A stretch of 64,000 nucleotides of DNA from the NCBI GenBank assembly GCA_016916535.1, contig CP070276.1, positions 1,302,001-1,366,000 on the forward strand, written 5' to 3'. The notes beneath the pieces were generated by a model. The model made no database searches and had not been told where the DNA came from. It saw only the letters and a list, made by a program, of their open reading frames with translations. Origin of the DNA: Dysgonomonadaceae bacterium zrk40 (GTDB taxonomy: Bacteria > Bacteroidota > Bacteroidia > Bacteroidales > Dysgonomonadaceae). The position numbers and the translations under genes were made by a program. Shown piece after piece: positions 45,366-54,305 of this stretch. The first letter of the stretch is position 1. Each line of letters starts with the position of its first letter.

Positions 45366-47303
45366 ATGTATATCAACAGGCAGGGTTTTATACGCGTAGC
45401 GGCCACCTCACCCCGGCTGAGGGTTGCCGATTGCGACTACAACAGGGCAGAGATCCAAACAATCATTGGTCAGGCCGTGGAGGAACAGATACAAATCATC
45501 TGCTTCCCGGAGCTGGCACTCACCGGCTACAGCTGCGGTGATCTCTTCTTTCAGGAGACGTTGCAGAGAGAAGCACTCTCTTCATTGCAGCAGCTGGCAC
45601 TATTCATGCGCGACAAGCCTTCTATTATCGCCATCGTGGGATTGCCGATGCGCATTGGCAGCAAACTGTTCAACATGGCCGCGGTAATCTCTGCCGAAGG
45701 TATCCTGGGAGTGGTACCCAAGAGCAATTTACCAAACGATCGGGAGTACTATGAGAAAAGGTGGTTTGCCGCGGCAGCCGACCTCGTTGCATCCTCAATA
45801 CAGATAGGAGAGTATGAGGTACCGACAGCACCTGACGGTATGATTTTCCGGACTCCCTACGCCACCTTCGGGGTGGAGATCTGTGAGGATCTCTGGATGC
45901 CCATTCCCCCCTCATCCCGACTGGCAATGGAGGGAGCCGAACTGTTGTTCAACCTGTCGGCCAGTAACGAGCTGGTGGGCAAACATCGCTATCGAAAATC
46001 GCTGGTTTTACAACAGTCGGGGCGATGCAACGCAGCCTATATCTATGCCTCTGCCGGCACCGGTGAATCGTCTACCGACATGGTCTTCTCCGGCGCTTGC
46101 CTCATCGCCGAGAACGGCACCCTTCTGGCAGAATCGAAACGATTCTCACCCGACAACGTACTGATTGCAACCGATATAGACCTCGATGCGCTGCGGCACG
46201 ACAGGCTGAAGAACAGCAACTACAAAAACAGTACGCATCACCCCGCTACTGTTGTGGGCTGCTCCCTTACAGAAGTTGCAACCAACACCTTTCTTCACCC
46301 GGTGCCGGAACATCCCTTCATCCCATCAACAGAATATGAAGACGAATCCCTCGCGGAAGTGTTCAGTATTCAGACGGAGGGATTGGCCAAACGACTTCGC
46401 CACACCGGCATTGAAAAGGCTACCATTGGTATCTCCGGAGGACTCGATTCCACGCTGGCGCTCCTGGTCACCATCGCCACCTTCGACCGGCTGCAGTTGC
46501 CACGCGAGAATATCGTGGGAATCACCATGCCGGGATTTGGGACCACCAACAGAACCTACCGTAACGCCATTGACCTGATGCACGCCTCCGGCATCACTGT
46601 CAGGGAGATCCCCATTGAAGAGGCGGTAAAACAACATTTCAAAGATATCGGCCACGACATCGACGACCACAGTGTCACTTACGAGAACAGCCAGGCACGT
46701 GAGCGTACACAGATCCTGATGGATGTTGCCAATAAAATCGGGGCATTGGTAGTGGGAACCGGCAACCTGTCGGAACTTGCATTGGGTTGGGCAACCTATA
46801 ACGGCGACCAAATGTCGATGTATGGCGTCAATGCCAGCGTACCAAAGACACTGGTGGCCACTCTGGTTCGCTGGATCGCCGACAACCGGATGGAAGCAAA
46901 CGCCCGCACCATCCTCCATGACATTCTCGACACCCCCTTCAGTCCGGAACTACTGCCGGCTGCTGCCGACGGCCAGATCGCACAAAAAACAGAACATTTT
47001 GTGGGACCCTATGAGCTGCACGACTTCTTCCTGCACCGGATGCTGCGCTTTGGTGACGGCCCGGCACGCATCCTCTTTCTGGCCCGGTTAGCTTTTGCCG
47101 GGCGGTTTGCTGACGAGGAACTGACCAAATGGCTCAGAGTCTTTTACAAACGATTCTTTTCACAGCAATTCAAACGCTCATGCATGCCCGATGGTCCCAA
47201 GGTTGGCTCCGTGAACCTTTCACCCCGGGGCGACTGGCGTATGCCGAGCGACGCAATGGCCAACCTTTGGCTCAAAGAGCTGGAAGAGGAATCAAATGAG
47301 TAA
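45366..47303 (+). CDS. nadE: Glutamine-dependent NAD+ synthetase
   Basis: A 645-residue two-domain enzyme. The N-terminal nitrilase-type amidase domain (about 1-290) has the catalytic Glu in CFPELALTGYSCGDLF (near 46), Lys in VVPKSNLPNDREYYE (near 118) and Cys in GVEICEDLWMP (near 173). The C-terminal ATP-pyrophosphatase domain (about 315-640) has the P-loop ISGGLDSTLALL (near 357) and GTGNLSELALGWATYNGD (near 466). It makes NAD from deamido-NAD, taking ammonia from glutamine through an internal tunnel. Full length. Confidence 0.95.
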   Translation: MYINRQGFIRVAATSPRLRVADCDYNRAEIQTIIGQAVEEQIQIICFPELALTGYSCGDLFFQETLQREALSSLQQLALFMRDKPSIIAIVGLPMRIGSKLFNMAAVISAEGILGVVPKSNLPNDREYYEKRWFAAAADLVASSIQIGEYEVPTAPDGMIFRTPYATFGVEICEDLWMPIPPSSRLAMEGAELLFNLSASNELVGKHRYRKSLVLQQSGRCNAAYIYASAGTGESSTDMVFSGACLIAENGTLLAESKRFSPDNVLIATDIDLDALRHDRLKNSNYKNSTHHPATVVGCSLTEVATNTFLHPVPEHPFIPSTEYEDESLAEVFSIQTEGLAKRLRHTGIEKATIGISGGLDSTLALLVTIATFDRLQLPRENIVGITMPGFGTTNRTYRNAIDLMHASGITVREIPIEEAVKQHFKDIGHDIDDHSVTYENSQARERTQILMDVANKIGALVVGTGNLSELALGWATYNGDQMSMYGVNASVPKTLVATLVRWIADNRMEANARTILHDILDTPFSPELLPAAADGQIAQKTEHFVGPYELHDFFLHRMLRFGDGPARILFLARLAFAGRFADEELTKWLRVFYKRFFSQQFKRSCMPDGPKVGSVNLSPRGDWRMPSDAMANLWLKELEEESNE

Positions 47304-47345
47304 AAACCTGACACTGAAACTTTGAAGAAAAACAACAATTCATAG

Positions 47346-48767
47346 ATGCAATCCCTTACCAACCTTTTCACCTCCTTTACAGGGAAGCCACACGAAACAC
47401 TTGAAGCACTGCCTACCTCCGGCTCCAATCGCACATACTACCGCATCAGCGCCGGTAATACATCACTTATAGGTGTACATGGTGATTCGCGCGAGGAGAA
47501 CCGTGCATTTATCGCGCTCTCCGACCACTTTCACAAACAAGGCCTGAATGTACCTCAGGTGCTGGCGGTCTCCGGTGACGAAAGTTGCTACCTGCAGGAG
47601 GATCTGGGAGACTCAGTGTTGTTCGACCGAATCAGGGCAGGTCGGAATACCGGTGTGTTCAGCCATGGTGAAAAGGAATTGCTACACAAGACCATTGCCC
47701 TGCTCGCGGATATTCAACACCTTGGGGCACGCGATCTCGACTTCAACGTCTGCTACCCCTTGCCATCCTTCAACCTCCGATCGGTGATGTGGGATCTCAA
47801 CTATTTCAAGTACAACTTCCTGAAGACAACCGGCATGGAGTTCCTGGAGGGCCAACTGGAAAACGACTTCGATAAAATGGCAGAAATATTGCTGCAAGAC
47901 GAGACCCACACCTTCATGTACCGTGACTTCCAGTCGCGCAACGTGATGCTGGTGGAAGATGAACCCTACTTTATCGATTTCCAGGGCGGCAGGAAAGGAC
48001 CGGTATACTACGATCTTGCCTCCTTTCTCTGGCAGGCAAAAGCCAACTTACCGGCTGAATTGCGTGAGGAGCTCATCGAAACCTATATCACCTCACACCG
48101 AAAATACCAGCCGGTGGAGGAAACCACCTTCCGTGAACAACTGCGTCACTTCGTGCTCTTCCGCACACTCCAGGTGCTGGGAGCTTACGGTTTCAGGGGG
48201 TATTTTGAAAAGAAGCCTCATTTCATCCAGAGCATCCCCTTTGCACTGAACAACTTGCGGGAATTGCTGGAAGAGGGGTTTGAAGAATACCCCTACCTCT
48301 GCATGATTCTGCGTAAGATGTGCGAACTAAAACAATTTGCCGACAGCCGTAAGCGAGAGCTGGAGGTACGTATCTACAGTTTTGCCTATAAGAAAGGTAT
48401 CCCGGATGATAGCTCCGGTAACGGTGGGGGTTATGTCTTCGATTGCCGTGCCATCAACAACCCGGGAAAATTTGAACGGTATAACAATGCAACAGGCCTC
48501 GACGAATCGGTAATCCGTTTTCTGGAAGAGGATGGTGAGATCGTCTCATTTCTTCATAACATCTACCCGCTTATCGACCAGCATGTGAAGCGTTACATGG
48601 AACGTAACTTCACCAACCTGATGATCTCATTTGGATGCACCGGCGGACAACATCGATCTGTCTATGCAGCACAGCATGTGGCGGAACATATCTCACAAAT
48701 GTTCGGTGTGAAAGTATCACTGGTGCACCGTGAGCAGAATCTTGAGCAGGAGTTCAGAAAAAGATGA
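47346..48767 (+). CDS. AmgK-like amino-sugar kinase fused to a RapZ C-terminal-like domain
   Basis: A 473-residue fusion. Residues about 1-330 are an APH/choline-kinase-type phosphotransferase: GSNRTYYRI (nucleotide loop, about 26-34), LQEDLGDSVLFD, the catalytic YRDFQSRNVMLV (about 197-208), and the metal-binding FIDFQGGRKGPVYYDLASFL (about 216-235). This pattern resembles AmgK, the anomeric MurNAc/GlcNAc kinase. Residues about 340-473 match the RapZ C-terminal domain: FAYKKGIPDD, GGYVFDCRAINNPG, TGLDESV, ISFGCTGGQHRSVY and VHRE. In E. coli this domain senses glucosamine-6-phosphate. Its stop overlaps the start of a MurU-like gene (ATGA). Sugar specificity is inferred from this context. Confidence 0.85.
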   Translation: MQSLTNLFTSFTGKPHETLEALPTSGSNRTYYRISAGNTSLIGVHGDSREENRAFIALSDHFHKQGLNVPQVLAVSGDESCYLQEDLGDSVLFDRIRAGRNTGVFSHGEKELLHKTIALLADIQHLGARDLDFNVCYPLPSFNLRSVMWDLNYFKYNFLKTTGMEFLEGQLENDFDKMAEILLQDETHTFMYRDFQSRNVMLVEDEPYFIDFQGGRKGPVYYDLASFLWQAKANLPAELREELIETYITSHRKYQPVEETTFREQLRHFVLFRTLQVLGAYGFRGYFEKKPHFIQSIPFALNNLRELLEEGFEEYPYLCMILRKMCELKQFADSRKRELEVRIYSFAYKKGIPDDSSGNGGGYVFDCRAINNPGKFERYNNATGLDESVIRFLEEDGEIVSFLHNIYPLIDQHVKRYMERNFTNLMISFGCTGGQHRSVYAAQHVAEHISQMFGVKVSLVHREQNLEQEFRKR

Positions 48768-49501
48768 AAGCAATGATTTTCGCAGCCGGTCTAGGCACCC
48801 GCCTCAGCCCCCTCACCGACACGCTACCGAAAGCACTGGTAAGGGTAGGAGGCAAGCCGCTGCTCCAGCATACCATTGAAAAGCTGACTGTAGCCGGCTT
48901 TGATGAAATCATCATCAACATCCACCACTTCGGACAGCAAATCATCGATTTTGTGGAAGCAAACAATTGTTTCGGCATCCGTATTGAATTTTCTGATGAG
49001 AGGGAACAGTTGCTCGATACCGGCGGTGGCATCAAGAAAGCAGCTTGGTTCTTCGATGACAATCGTCCTTTTTTGGTACACAATGTGGATATCCTCTCCA
49101 CGGTCGACCTGCGGGAAGTGATGAATCACCATCTGAACAATGAAGTTCCGGCAACACTTGTTTGCAGTGAACGGGAAACCAACCGTTATCTGCTTTTCAA
49201 CGACCAGAACCATCTCCGCGGGTGGATTAACAAAAAAACGGGTGAAGTGAAATCACCTGTTGCCAAGTTTCAACCCGCCGGTTTCACCCATCTGGCATTC
49301 TCAGGCATACAGGTGCTTCATCCTTCTCTGCTCCATGAGATGGACTCCTTTCCCGATCGTTTCTCCATCATCGATTTTTACATCTCTCTCTGTAACACCC
49401 ATCCCATCACCGCCTACCTGCCCGACAAAGGGAATATCCTCGACGTGGGCAAACTGGAAGCGATTCAACAGGCTGACCTATTCCTGCTGGAAAAGAGCTG
49501 A
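48764..49501 (+). CDS. MurU-like sugar-1-phosphate nucleotidyltransferase
   Basis: A 245-residue nucleotidyltransferase. The N-terminal signature MKAMIFAAGLGTRLSPLTDT followed by LPKALVRVGGKPLLQH (about 1-36) binds the NTP. LLDTGGGIKKA (near 86) and FLVHNVDILS (near 106) hold the metal-binding Asp. Its length, and the EQLLDTGGGI motif, are close to MurU (MurNAc-1-phosphate uridylyltransferase) rather than GlmU or RmlA. With the kinase whose stop overlaps its start, it would convert recovered MurNAc to UDP-MurNAc, bypassing de novo synthesis. Other sugar-1-phosphate substrates remain possible. Confidence 0.82.
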   Translation: MKAMIFAAGLGTRLSPLTDTLPKALVRVGGKPLLQHTIEKLTVAGFDEIIINIHHFGQQIIDFVEANNCFGIRIEFSDEREQLLDTGGGIKKAAWFFDDNRPFLVHNVDILSTVDLREVMNHHLNNEVPATLVCSERETNRYLLFNDQNHLRGWINKKTGEVKSPVAKFQPAGFTHLAFSGIQVLHPSLLHEMDSFPDRFSIIDFYISLCNTHPITAYLPDKGNILDVGKLEAIQQADLFLLEKS

Positions 49502-49603
49502 ACGATTTCTCTTTTTTTAACCCATTTTCTCAAAAAAAACAAACTGGGAAGAGTTCAACAATGTTAAATATTAACCCCTAATTAAATATTTTAATTATAA
49601 AGC

Positions 49604-49634
49604 TTGCATATTTAAAATATTAAACGTTTATTTG
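49604..49634 (+). promoter_or_regulatory. Candidate promoter of the sialoglycan locus
   Basis: TTG at 49604-49606, a 20-bp spacer, and TTTATTTG at 49627-49634 (one mismatch from TAnnTTTG). It lies in a 205-bp, strongly AT-rich gap (49502-49706) that has several TTAAATAT-like palindromic stretches and no gene. Confidence 0.4.
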
Positions 49635-49706
49635 TGCAGTTTTTTGAAAATATCGACCCGGGAACGCATCACAGGTAGAAATGAAAGAGTATAACCGAAC
49701 AAGCTC

Positions 49707-50879
49707 ATGACATATTTTAACAATCTTGCAACTCAGTACAGGGCAGAACTGCTCGACAAGGTGGTCCCCTTCTGGCTGAACCGCTCACAGGACCTGGAGC
49801 ATGGAGGCTACTTCACCTGTCTCGATCGGCAGGGGAACGTATACGATACAGATAAGTTCATCTGGCTTCAGGCAAGAGAGGTGTGGCTTTTCTCAATGCT
49901 TTACAACAAAGTTGAAAAACGTCAGGAGTGGCTTGAATGTGCTGTTCACGGAGCCGAATTTTTGAAAAAACATGGCCATGACGGCAACTACAACTGGTAC
50001 TTTTCTCTCACCCGTGAGGGAAAGCCCCTTGTAGAGCCATACAACATCTTCTCCTACACCTTCGCAGCCATGGCCTTCGGTCAGCTGAGCCTCGCCACCG
50101 GGGAGAATGAGCATGCCGATATCGCAAAAAAGACATTCGACATCATCCTCTCCAAACAGGAGAATCCCAAGGGACAGTGGAACAAGGCGCATAACGGAAG
50201 CCGCCCGCTCAGGGACCTGGCATTCCCTATGATCCTCTGCAACCTCTCGATGGAGATCGAACACCTGCTGGAGAAGGAGTACCTGATGGAAACCATGGAG
50301 CATTGCGTCACCGAGGTGATGGGCAAGTTTCGCCACCCTGAACTGGGGGGACTTTTGGTGGAACACCTCACCCCAGACGGGGAGCTCTCCGACAGCTTTG
50401 AGGGACGACTGATCAACCCGGGGCACGGCATCGAAGCGATGTGGTTCGTGATGGACCTGGGAGTACGGCTCAATCGGCCCCAACTGATTGAGAAGGCGGT
50501 GGAAACCACCCTAAAGACGGTGGAGTACGGCTGGGACAAGGAGTATGGCGGCATCTTTTATTTCCTGGACCGCAAGGGATATCCACCCCAGCAGCTGGAG
50601 TGGGATCAGAAGCTCTGGTGGGTTCACCTGGAGGCAATGATCGCACTGATCAAGGGTTATCAACTGACCGGCTCTAAGAAAAGCCTGGAGTGGTTCGAAA
50701 AAGTGCAGGAATACACTTGGAGCCATTTCAGAGATCCCGAACACCCAGAGTGGTGGGGTTATCTCAATCGGCGTGGTGAGGTGCTGCTCGATCTTAAGGG
50801 GGGCAAGTGGAAAGGTTGCTTCCATGTACCCAGGGCGCTCTACCAGATCTGGAAAACACTGGAAAAAACCGGTCAGTAA
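49707..50879 (+). CDS. nanE: N-acylglucosamine 2-epimerase (AGE/RnBP family)
   Basis: A 390-residue (alpha/alpha)6-barrel epimerase. Conserved elements are DLEHGGYFTCLDRQGNVYD (about 29-47), WLQAREVWLFSMLYN (about 53-67), LINPGHGIEAMWFVMDLG (catalytic His, about 236-253), DQKLWWVHLEAM (about 300-311) and GKWKGCFHVPRALYQIW (second catalytic His, about 367-383). It should convert N-acetylmannosamine, from sialic acid cleavage, into N-acetylglucosamine. In Bacteroides and Tannerella this NanE type replaces the ManNAc-6-phosphate route. The start of a sialoglycan locus supports the assignment; a mannose or cellobiose epimerase of the same fold is less likely. Confidence 0.86.
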   Translation: MTYFNNLATQYRAELLDKVVPFWLNRSQDLEHGGYFTCLDRQGNVYDTDKFIWLQAREVWLFSMLYNKVEKRQEWLECAVHGAEFLKKHGHDGNYNWYFSLTREGKPLVEPYNIFSYTFAAMAFGQLSLATGENEHADIAKKTFDIILSKQENPKGQWNKAHNGSRPLRDLAFPMILCNLSMEIEHLLEKEYLMETMEHCVTEVMGKFRHPELGGLLVEHLTPDGELSDSFEGRLINPGHGIEAMWFVMDLGVRLNRPQLIEKAVETTLKTVEYGWDKEYGGIFYFLDRKGYPPQQLEWDQKLWWVHLEAMIALIKGYQLTGSKKSLEWFEKVQEYTWSHFRDPEHPEWWGYLNRRGEVLLDLKGGKWKGCFHVPRALYQIWKTLEKTGQ

Positions 50880-51002
50880 ATAGTTTAAAACCTCTCTGAA
50901 ATTTGACAATCGGGGAAGGTCATAGGTGTATCAACGGCACATATTAAATATCTATATTATAAAATTTGACTATTTTAAATTACCTAAACAACCAGCGGAA
51001 AG

Positions 51003-54000
51003 ATGAAAAAGAATCTTCAACAAATGATGCGTAAAGGCATCCCGGGATTGTTCCTGTGGATATTGTCTTTAACCCTCGCGGCCCAGAACGTTACAATTAA
51101 CGTGTCAGGCAATGTGACCGACGCGGCCTTCAAAGAGCCGGTGATTGGGGCGACGGTTGTCCTTCAGGATGACCCGACCAAAGGAACCGTCACTGACATT
51201 GACGGTAATTTCACCCTCAGGGATGTACCGACCAACGCCACGCTGGTAATCTCCTATGTGGGTTATGCACAACAGGTGATACCGGTCAACGGGCAAACGA
51301 CCTTCAACGTGGTGCTCTCCGAGGATAGCGAACTGCTTCAGGAGGTGGTTGTGACCGGTTACGGTGGCACACAGCTTCGCAGCAAGGTGACCAACTCTAT
51401 AGCCAAGGTGTCGGAAGAGACGCTCACGGTAGGTGTTTTCTCCAATCCTGCACAAGCACTCTCCGGTGCTGTCTCAGGTCTCCGTGTTATCCAGACCTCC
51501 GGTAATCCGGGTGCGGCACCGCAGATCGTTCTGCGTGGCGGTACCAACCTCAACGGAACCGGAACCCCCCTGGTGATGGTCGATGGACAGTTGCGCGACG
51601 GGCTAAACGACATCAACCCCGAAGACATCGAGTCGATGGAGGTGCTGAAGGATGCAGGTGCTACTGCCCTCTATGGTGCTAGGGCCAGCAACGGTGTTAT
51701 CCTGGTCACCACCAAGAGTGGCAAGGCCGGACAACGTTCCATCAGCCTGAAAGCCAAACTAGGTTTCAACTACGTGAACAATCCATACACTTTCCTTGGA
51801 ACAGAGGACTATATCACCTACATGAGGGAAGCGTATGTGAACACCCCCTGGGCCCCGAAAAACAACATCAACGGAGCTGCTCCTATGGGAACAGGTAATG
51901 TGTATGGTGAAAACATGCTCTGGAACCTGATGAAATACTCAGAGGAAAACAAGTTCCTCCTGGAGAAAGGGTGGAAAACAATGCCTGACCCGGTCAACCC
52001 CACGGATATGCTGATTTACCGAGAGACAGACATCGCCAAGTACAGCTTTGTGAACCCCTCAATGACACAGGATTACAACCTGAACATGTCGGGCGGCAAC
52101 GAACGGGGCAGCTACTATGCCGGTCTGGGATACAACCACTCGGAAGGATTGCCAATAACCTCCTTCTACAAAAGGTACAGTTTCATCCTGAACGGAAGCT
52201 ACAAGGTGACCGACTGGCTGAAAACCACCTCCAACTTCAACTACAACCGAGCCAACTGGCAATCAATGCCGCCCACGCAGAGCAGTGAAGAAAACTACTT
52301 CGGCCGTATTCAATCTGTCCCACCCACCGCACGCTACGAGGATGAGGAGGGCAACATGCTGCTGGGAGCAAATGCCGGGGATGGGAACCAATCCTACCAG
52401 GCTGACCGGTTTATCCGCGACAACCAAACCGACAAGTTCACCATGATCCAGTCGTTCGACGCTCAGCTACTCAAGAACCTCTCACTCAGGGGATCGGCAC
52501 AATGGTACTACAGCGAAGGTCTCTACGAGTCCTTCAACAGGGACTACGAAACCAACATAGGTAGGTTCAACCGCAGCAGGTCCACATCTGCCAGCTTCGA
52601 CCGCGACTTTTCACAGACCTACAACACCACGTTGAACTACAACACCGCTTTCGCAGGCAACCACAACCTGGATGCACTGCTGGGGATGGAATATTTCGAC
52701 AGGGCAAGCAGGGGTTTCAGTGCTTCCGGATCAGGGGCACCCACCGACGACTTTCAGGACCTCGAGCTGACCGACACAGATGAGAACATGCGCAGCATCG
52801 ACTCCTGGCACTCGCAATACCGTATTCTCTCATACTTCGGCCGCGCCAACTACGACTACATGGGAAAATACTTACTTTCAGGGGTGTTCCGATATGACGG
52901 TTATTCATCGCTGCTGGGCGATAACCGCTGGGGCTTCTTCCCAGGTGTATCTGCCGGCTGGATCTTTGGATATGAGGATTTCGTAAAAGAGAACCTGCCC
53001 GCGCTCTCCTTCGGTAAGTTGCGCACCAGCTTCGGTATCAACGGAAATGCCAGCGGCATCGGGGCCTATACGCTCCAGGGATCCTACAACCCACAGACCT
53101 ACAACGGCCGCACCGGTTTCCTGATCGGCGGACTGCCCAACCCCGCATTGCGCTGGGAAAAGACACGCACCTTTGAAGTGGGTATGGATGTCAGCTTCTT
53201 CGAGAACAGGCTGAACACGAACCTCACCTACTACAGCCGTCTGACGATGGACAAATATGCCGCTTTTGTCCTCCCCACAACCACCGGCTTCTCCTCCATC
53301 ACCAACAACAACGGTGAATTCAGAAACAGGGGATTGGAACTGGAACTCTCCGGCAGGATCATCCGCACCGAAGATTTCAGCTGGGAGATAAAGGGAAACA
53401 TCACCTACAACAAGAACAAGATCATCTCACTCCCGGACAACGGACTGGAGAGAAACCGACAGGGAGGACAGGAGATCTATACCGGCAACGGAGACGAAAA
53501 GATCTTCGTGGGCGGCTATCAGGAAGGACAGGAACCGGGCATGCTTGTTGCATACCGTTTCGACGGAATATACAAGTCTGCAGACGAAATCCCGGGCGAC
53601 TTGGTAGTGAAAACGGGCAACGCACAAGGTAAATATCTCTATGGGCCGGCAGCTTACAACGCACTGTCAGACGCCGAAAAATCAAGGGCCCTCCAGATTG
53701 AGCCGGGAGATGCCAGCTGGGGAGACATCAACGGCGACGGCATCATCGACAACTTCGACCAGGTGGTGATCGGCAATACCACACCCCGATGGACCGGAGG
53801 CTTCAACACCAACTTCAGGTACAAGAACTTCTCGCTTTACGGACGCTTCGACCTCGGCCTGGACTTCTGGACCTACGACAACACCACTCCCTGGTTCCTG
53901 GGTAACATGCAGGGTACCTACAACACAACCACCGACGTGTTCGACACCTGGACACCGGAGAACCCGAACGCCAAATACCCCCGCTATGTGTGGGCTGACC

Positions 54001-54281
54001 AATTGGGCACGGCCAACCTCTATCGCGCCTCCACCCTTTTCGCCTACAAGGGGAACTACCTTGCGTTCCGCGAATTATCACTGGCCTACAGCCTCCCGAA
54101 GAACCTGGCCAACAAGTTCTACATGCAAAGACTTGACCTCTCAGTGACCGGTCAAAACCTGGGGTACCTCACCGCAGCCCCCATCGCCAGTCCTGAGCGT
54201 GCCATCGGTACAGGAATCGCCAGCGGTACCGGCTACGGCCTCCCCCGCACCCTCCTGTTTGGTATTAACTTGACATTTTAA
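51003..54281 (+). CDS. SusC/RagA-family TonB-dependent outer-membrane transporter
   Basis: A 1,092-residue protein. After a signal peptide (about 1-27) comes a carboxypeptidase-like regulatory domain (VSGNVTDAAFKEPVIGATV..., about 33-110), the TonB box/plug start (QEVVVTGYGGTQLRSKV, about 113-129), a plug with VLRGGTNLNGTGTPLVMVDG (about 178-197), VLKDAGATALYGARASNGVI, and a 22-strand barrel ending TLLFGINLTF. It imports glycan pieces captured by SusD across the outer membrane using TonB energy. It starts 123 bp after nanE and is followed by susD at 24 bp. The locus suggests sialic acid or sialyl-glycans (NanO-like), but specificity is inferred. Confidence 0.95.
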   Translation: MKKNLQQMMRKGIPGLFLWILSLTLAAQNVTINVSGNVTDAAFKEPVIGATVVLQDDPTKGTVTDIDGNFTLRDVPTNATLVISYVGYAQQVIPVNGQTTFNVVLSEDSELLQEVVVTGYGGTQLRSKVTNSIAKVSEETLTVGVFSNPAQALSGAVSGLRVIQTSGNPGAAPQIVLRGGTNLNGTGTPLVMVDGQLRDGLNDINPEDIESMEVLKDAGATALYGARASNGVILVTTKSGKAGQRSISLKAKLGFNYVNNPYTFLGTEDYITYMREAYVNTPWAPKNNINGAAPMGTGNVYGENMLWNLMKYSEENKFLLEKGWKTMPDPVNPTDMLIYRETDIAKYSFVNPSMTQDYNLNMSGGNERGSYYAGLGYNHSEGLPITSFYKRYSFILNGSYKVTDWLKTTSNFNYNRANWQSMPPTQSSEENYFGRIQSVPPTARYEDEEGNMLLGANAGDGNQSYQADRFIRDNQTDKFTMIQSFDAQLLKNLSLRGSAQWYYSEGLYESFNRDYETNIGRFNRSRSTSASFDRDFSQTYNTTLNYNTAFAGNHNLDALLGMEYFDRASRGFSASGSGAPTDDFQDLELTDTDENMRSIDSWHSQYRILSYFGRANYDYMGKYLLSGVFRYDGYSSLLGDNRWGFFPGVSAGWIFGYEDFVKENLPALSFGKLRTSFGINGNASGIGAYTLQGSYNPQTYNGRTGFLIGGLPNPALRWEKTRTFEVGMDVSFFENRLNTNLTYYSRLTMDKYAAFVLPTTTGFSSITNNNGEFRNRGLELELSGRIIRTEDFSWEIKGNITYNKNKIISLPDNGLERNRQGGQEIYTGNGDEKIFVGGYQEGQEPGMLVAYRFDGIYKSADEIPGDLVVKTGNAQGKYLYGPAAYNALSDAEKSRALQIEPGDASWGDINGDGIIDNFDQVVIGNTTPRWTGGFNTNFRYKNFSLYGRFDLGLDFWTYDNTTPWFLGNMQGTYNTTTDVFDTWTPENPNAKYPRYVWADQLGTANLYRASTLFAYKGNYLAFRELSLAYSLPKNLANKFYMQRLDLSVTGQNLGYLTAAPIASPERAIGTGIASGTGYGLPRTLLFGINLTF

Positions 54282-54305
54282 AACATCTGTAGAAAATTGC
54301 ATATT

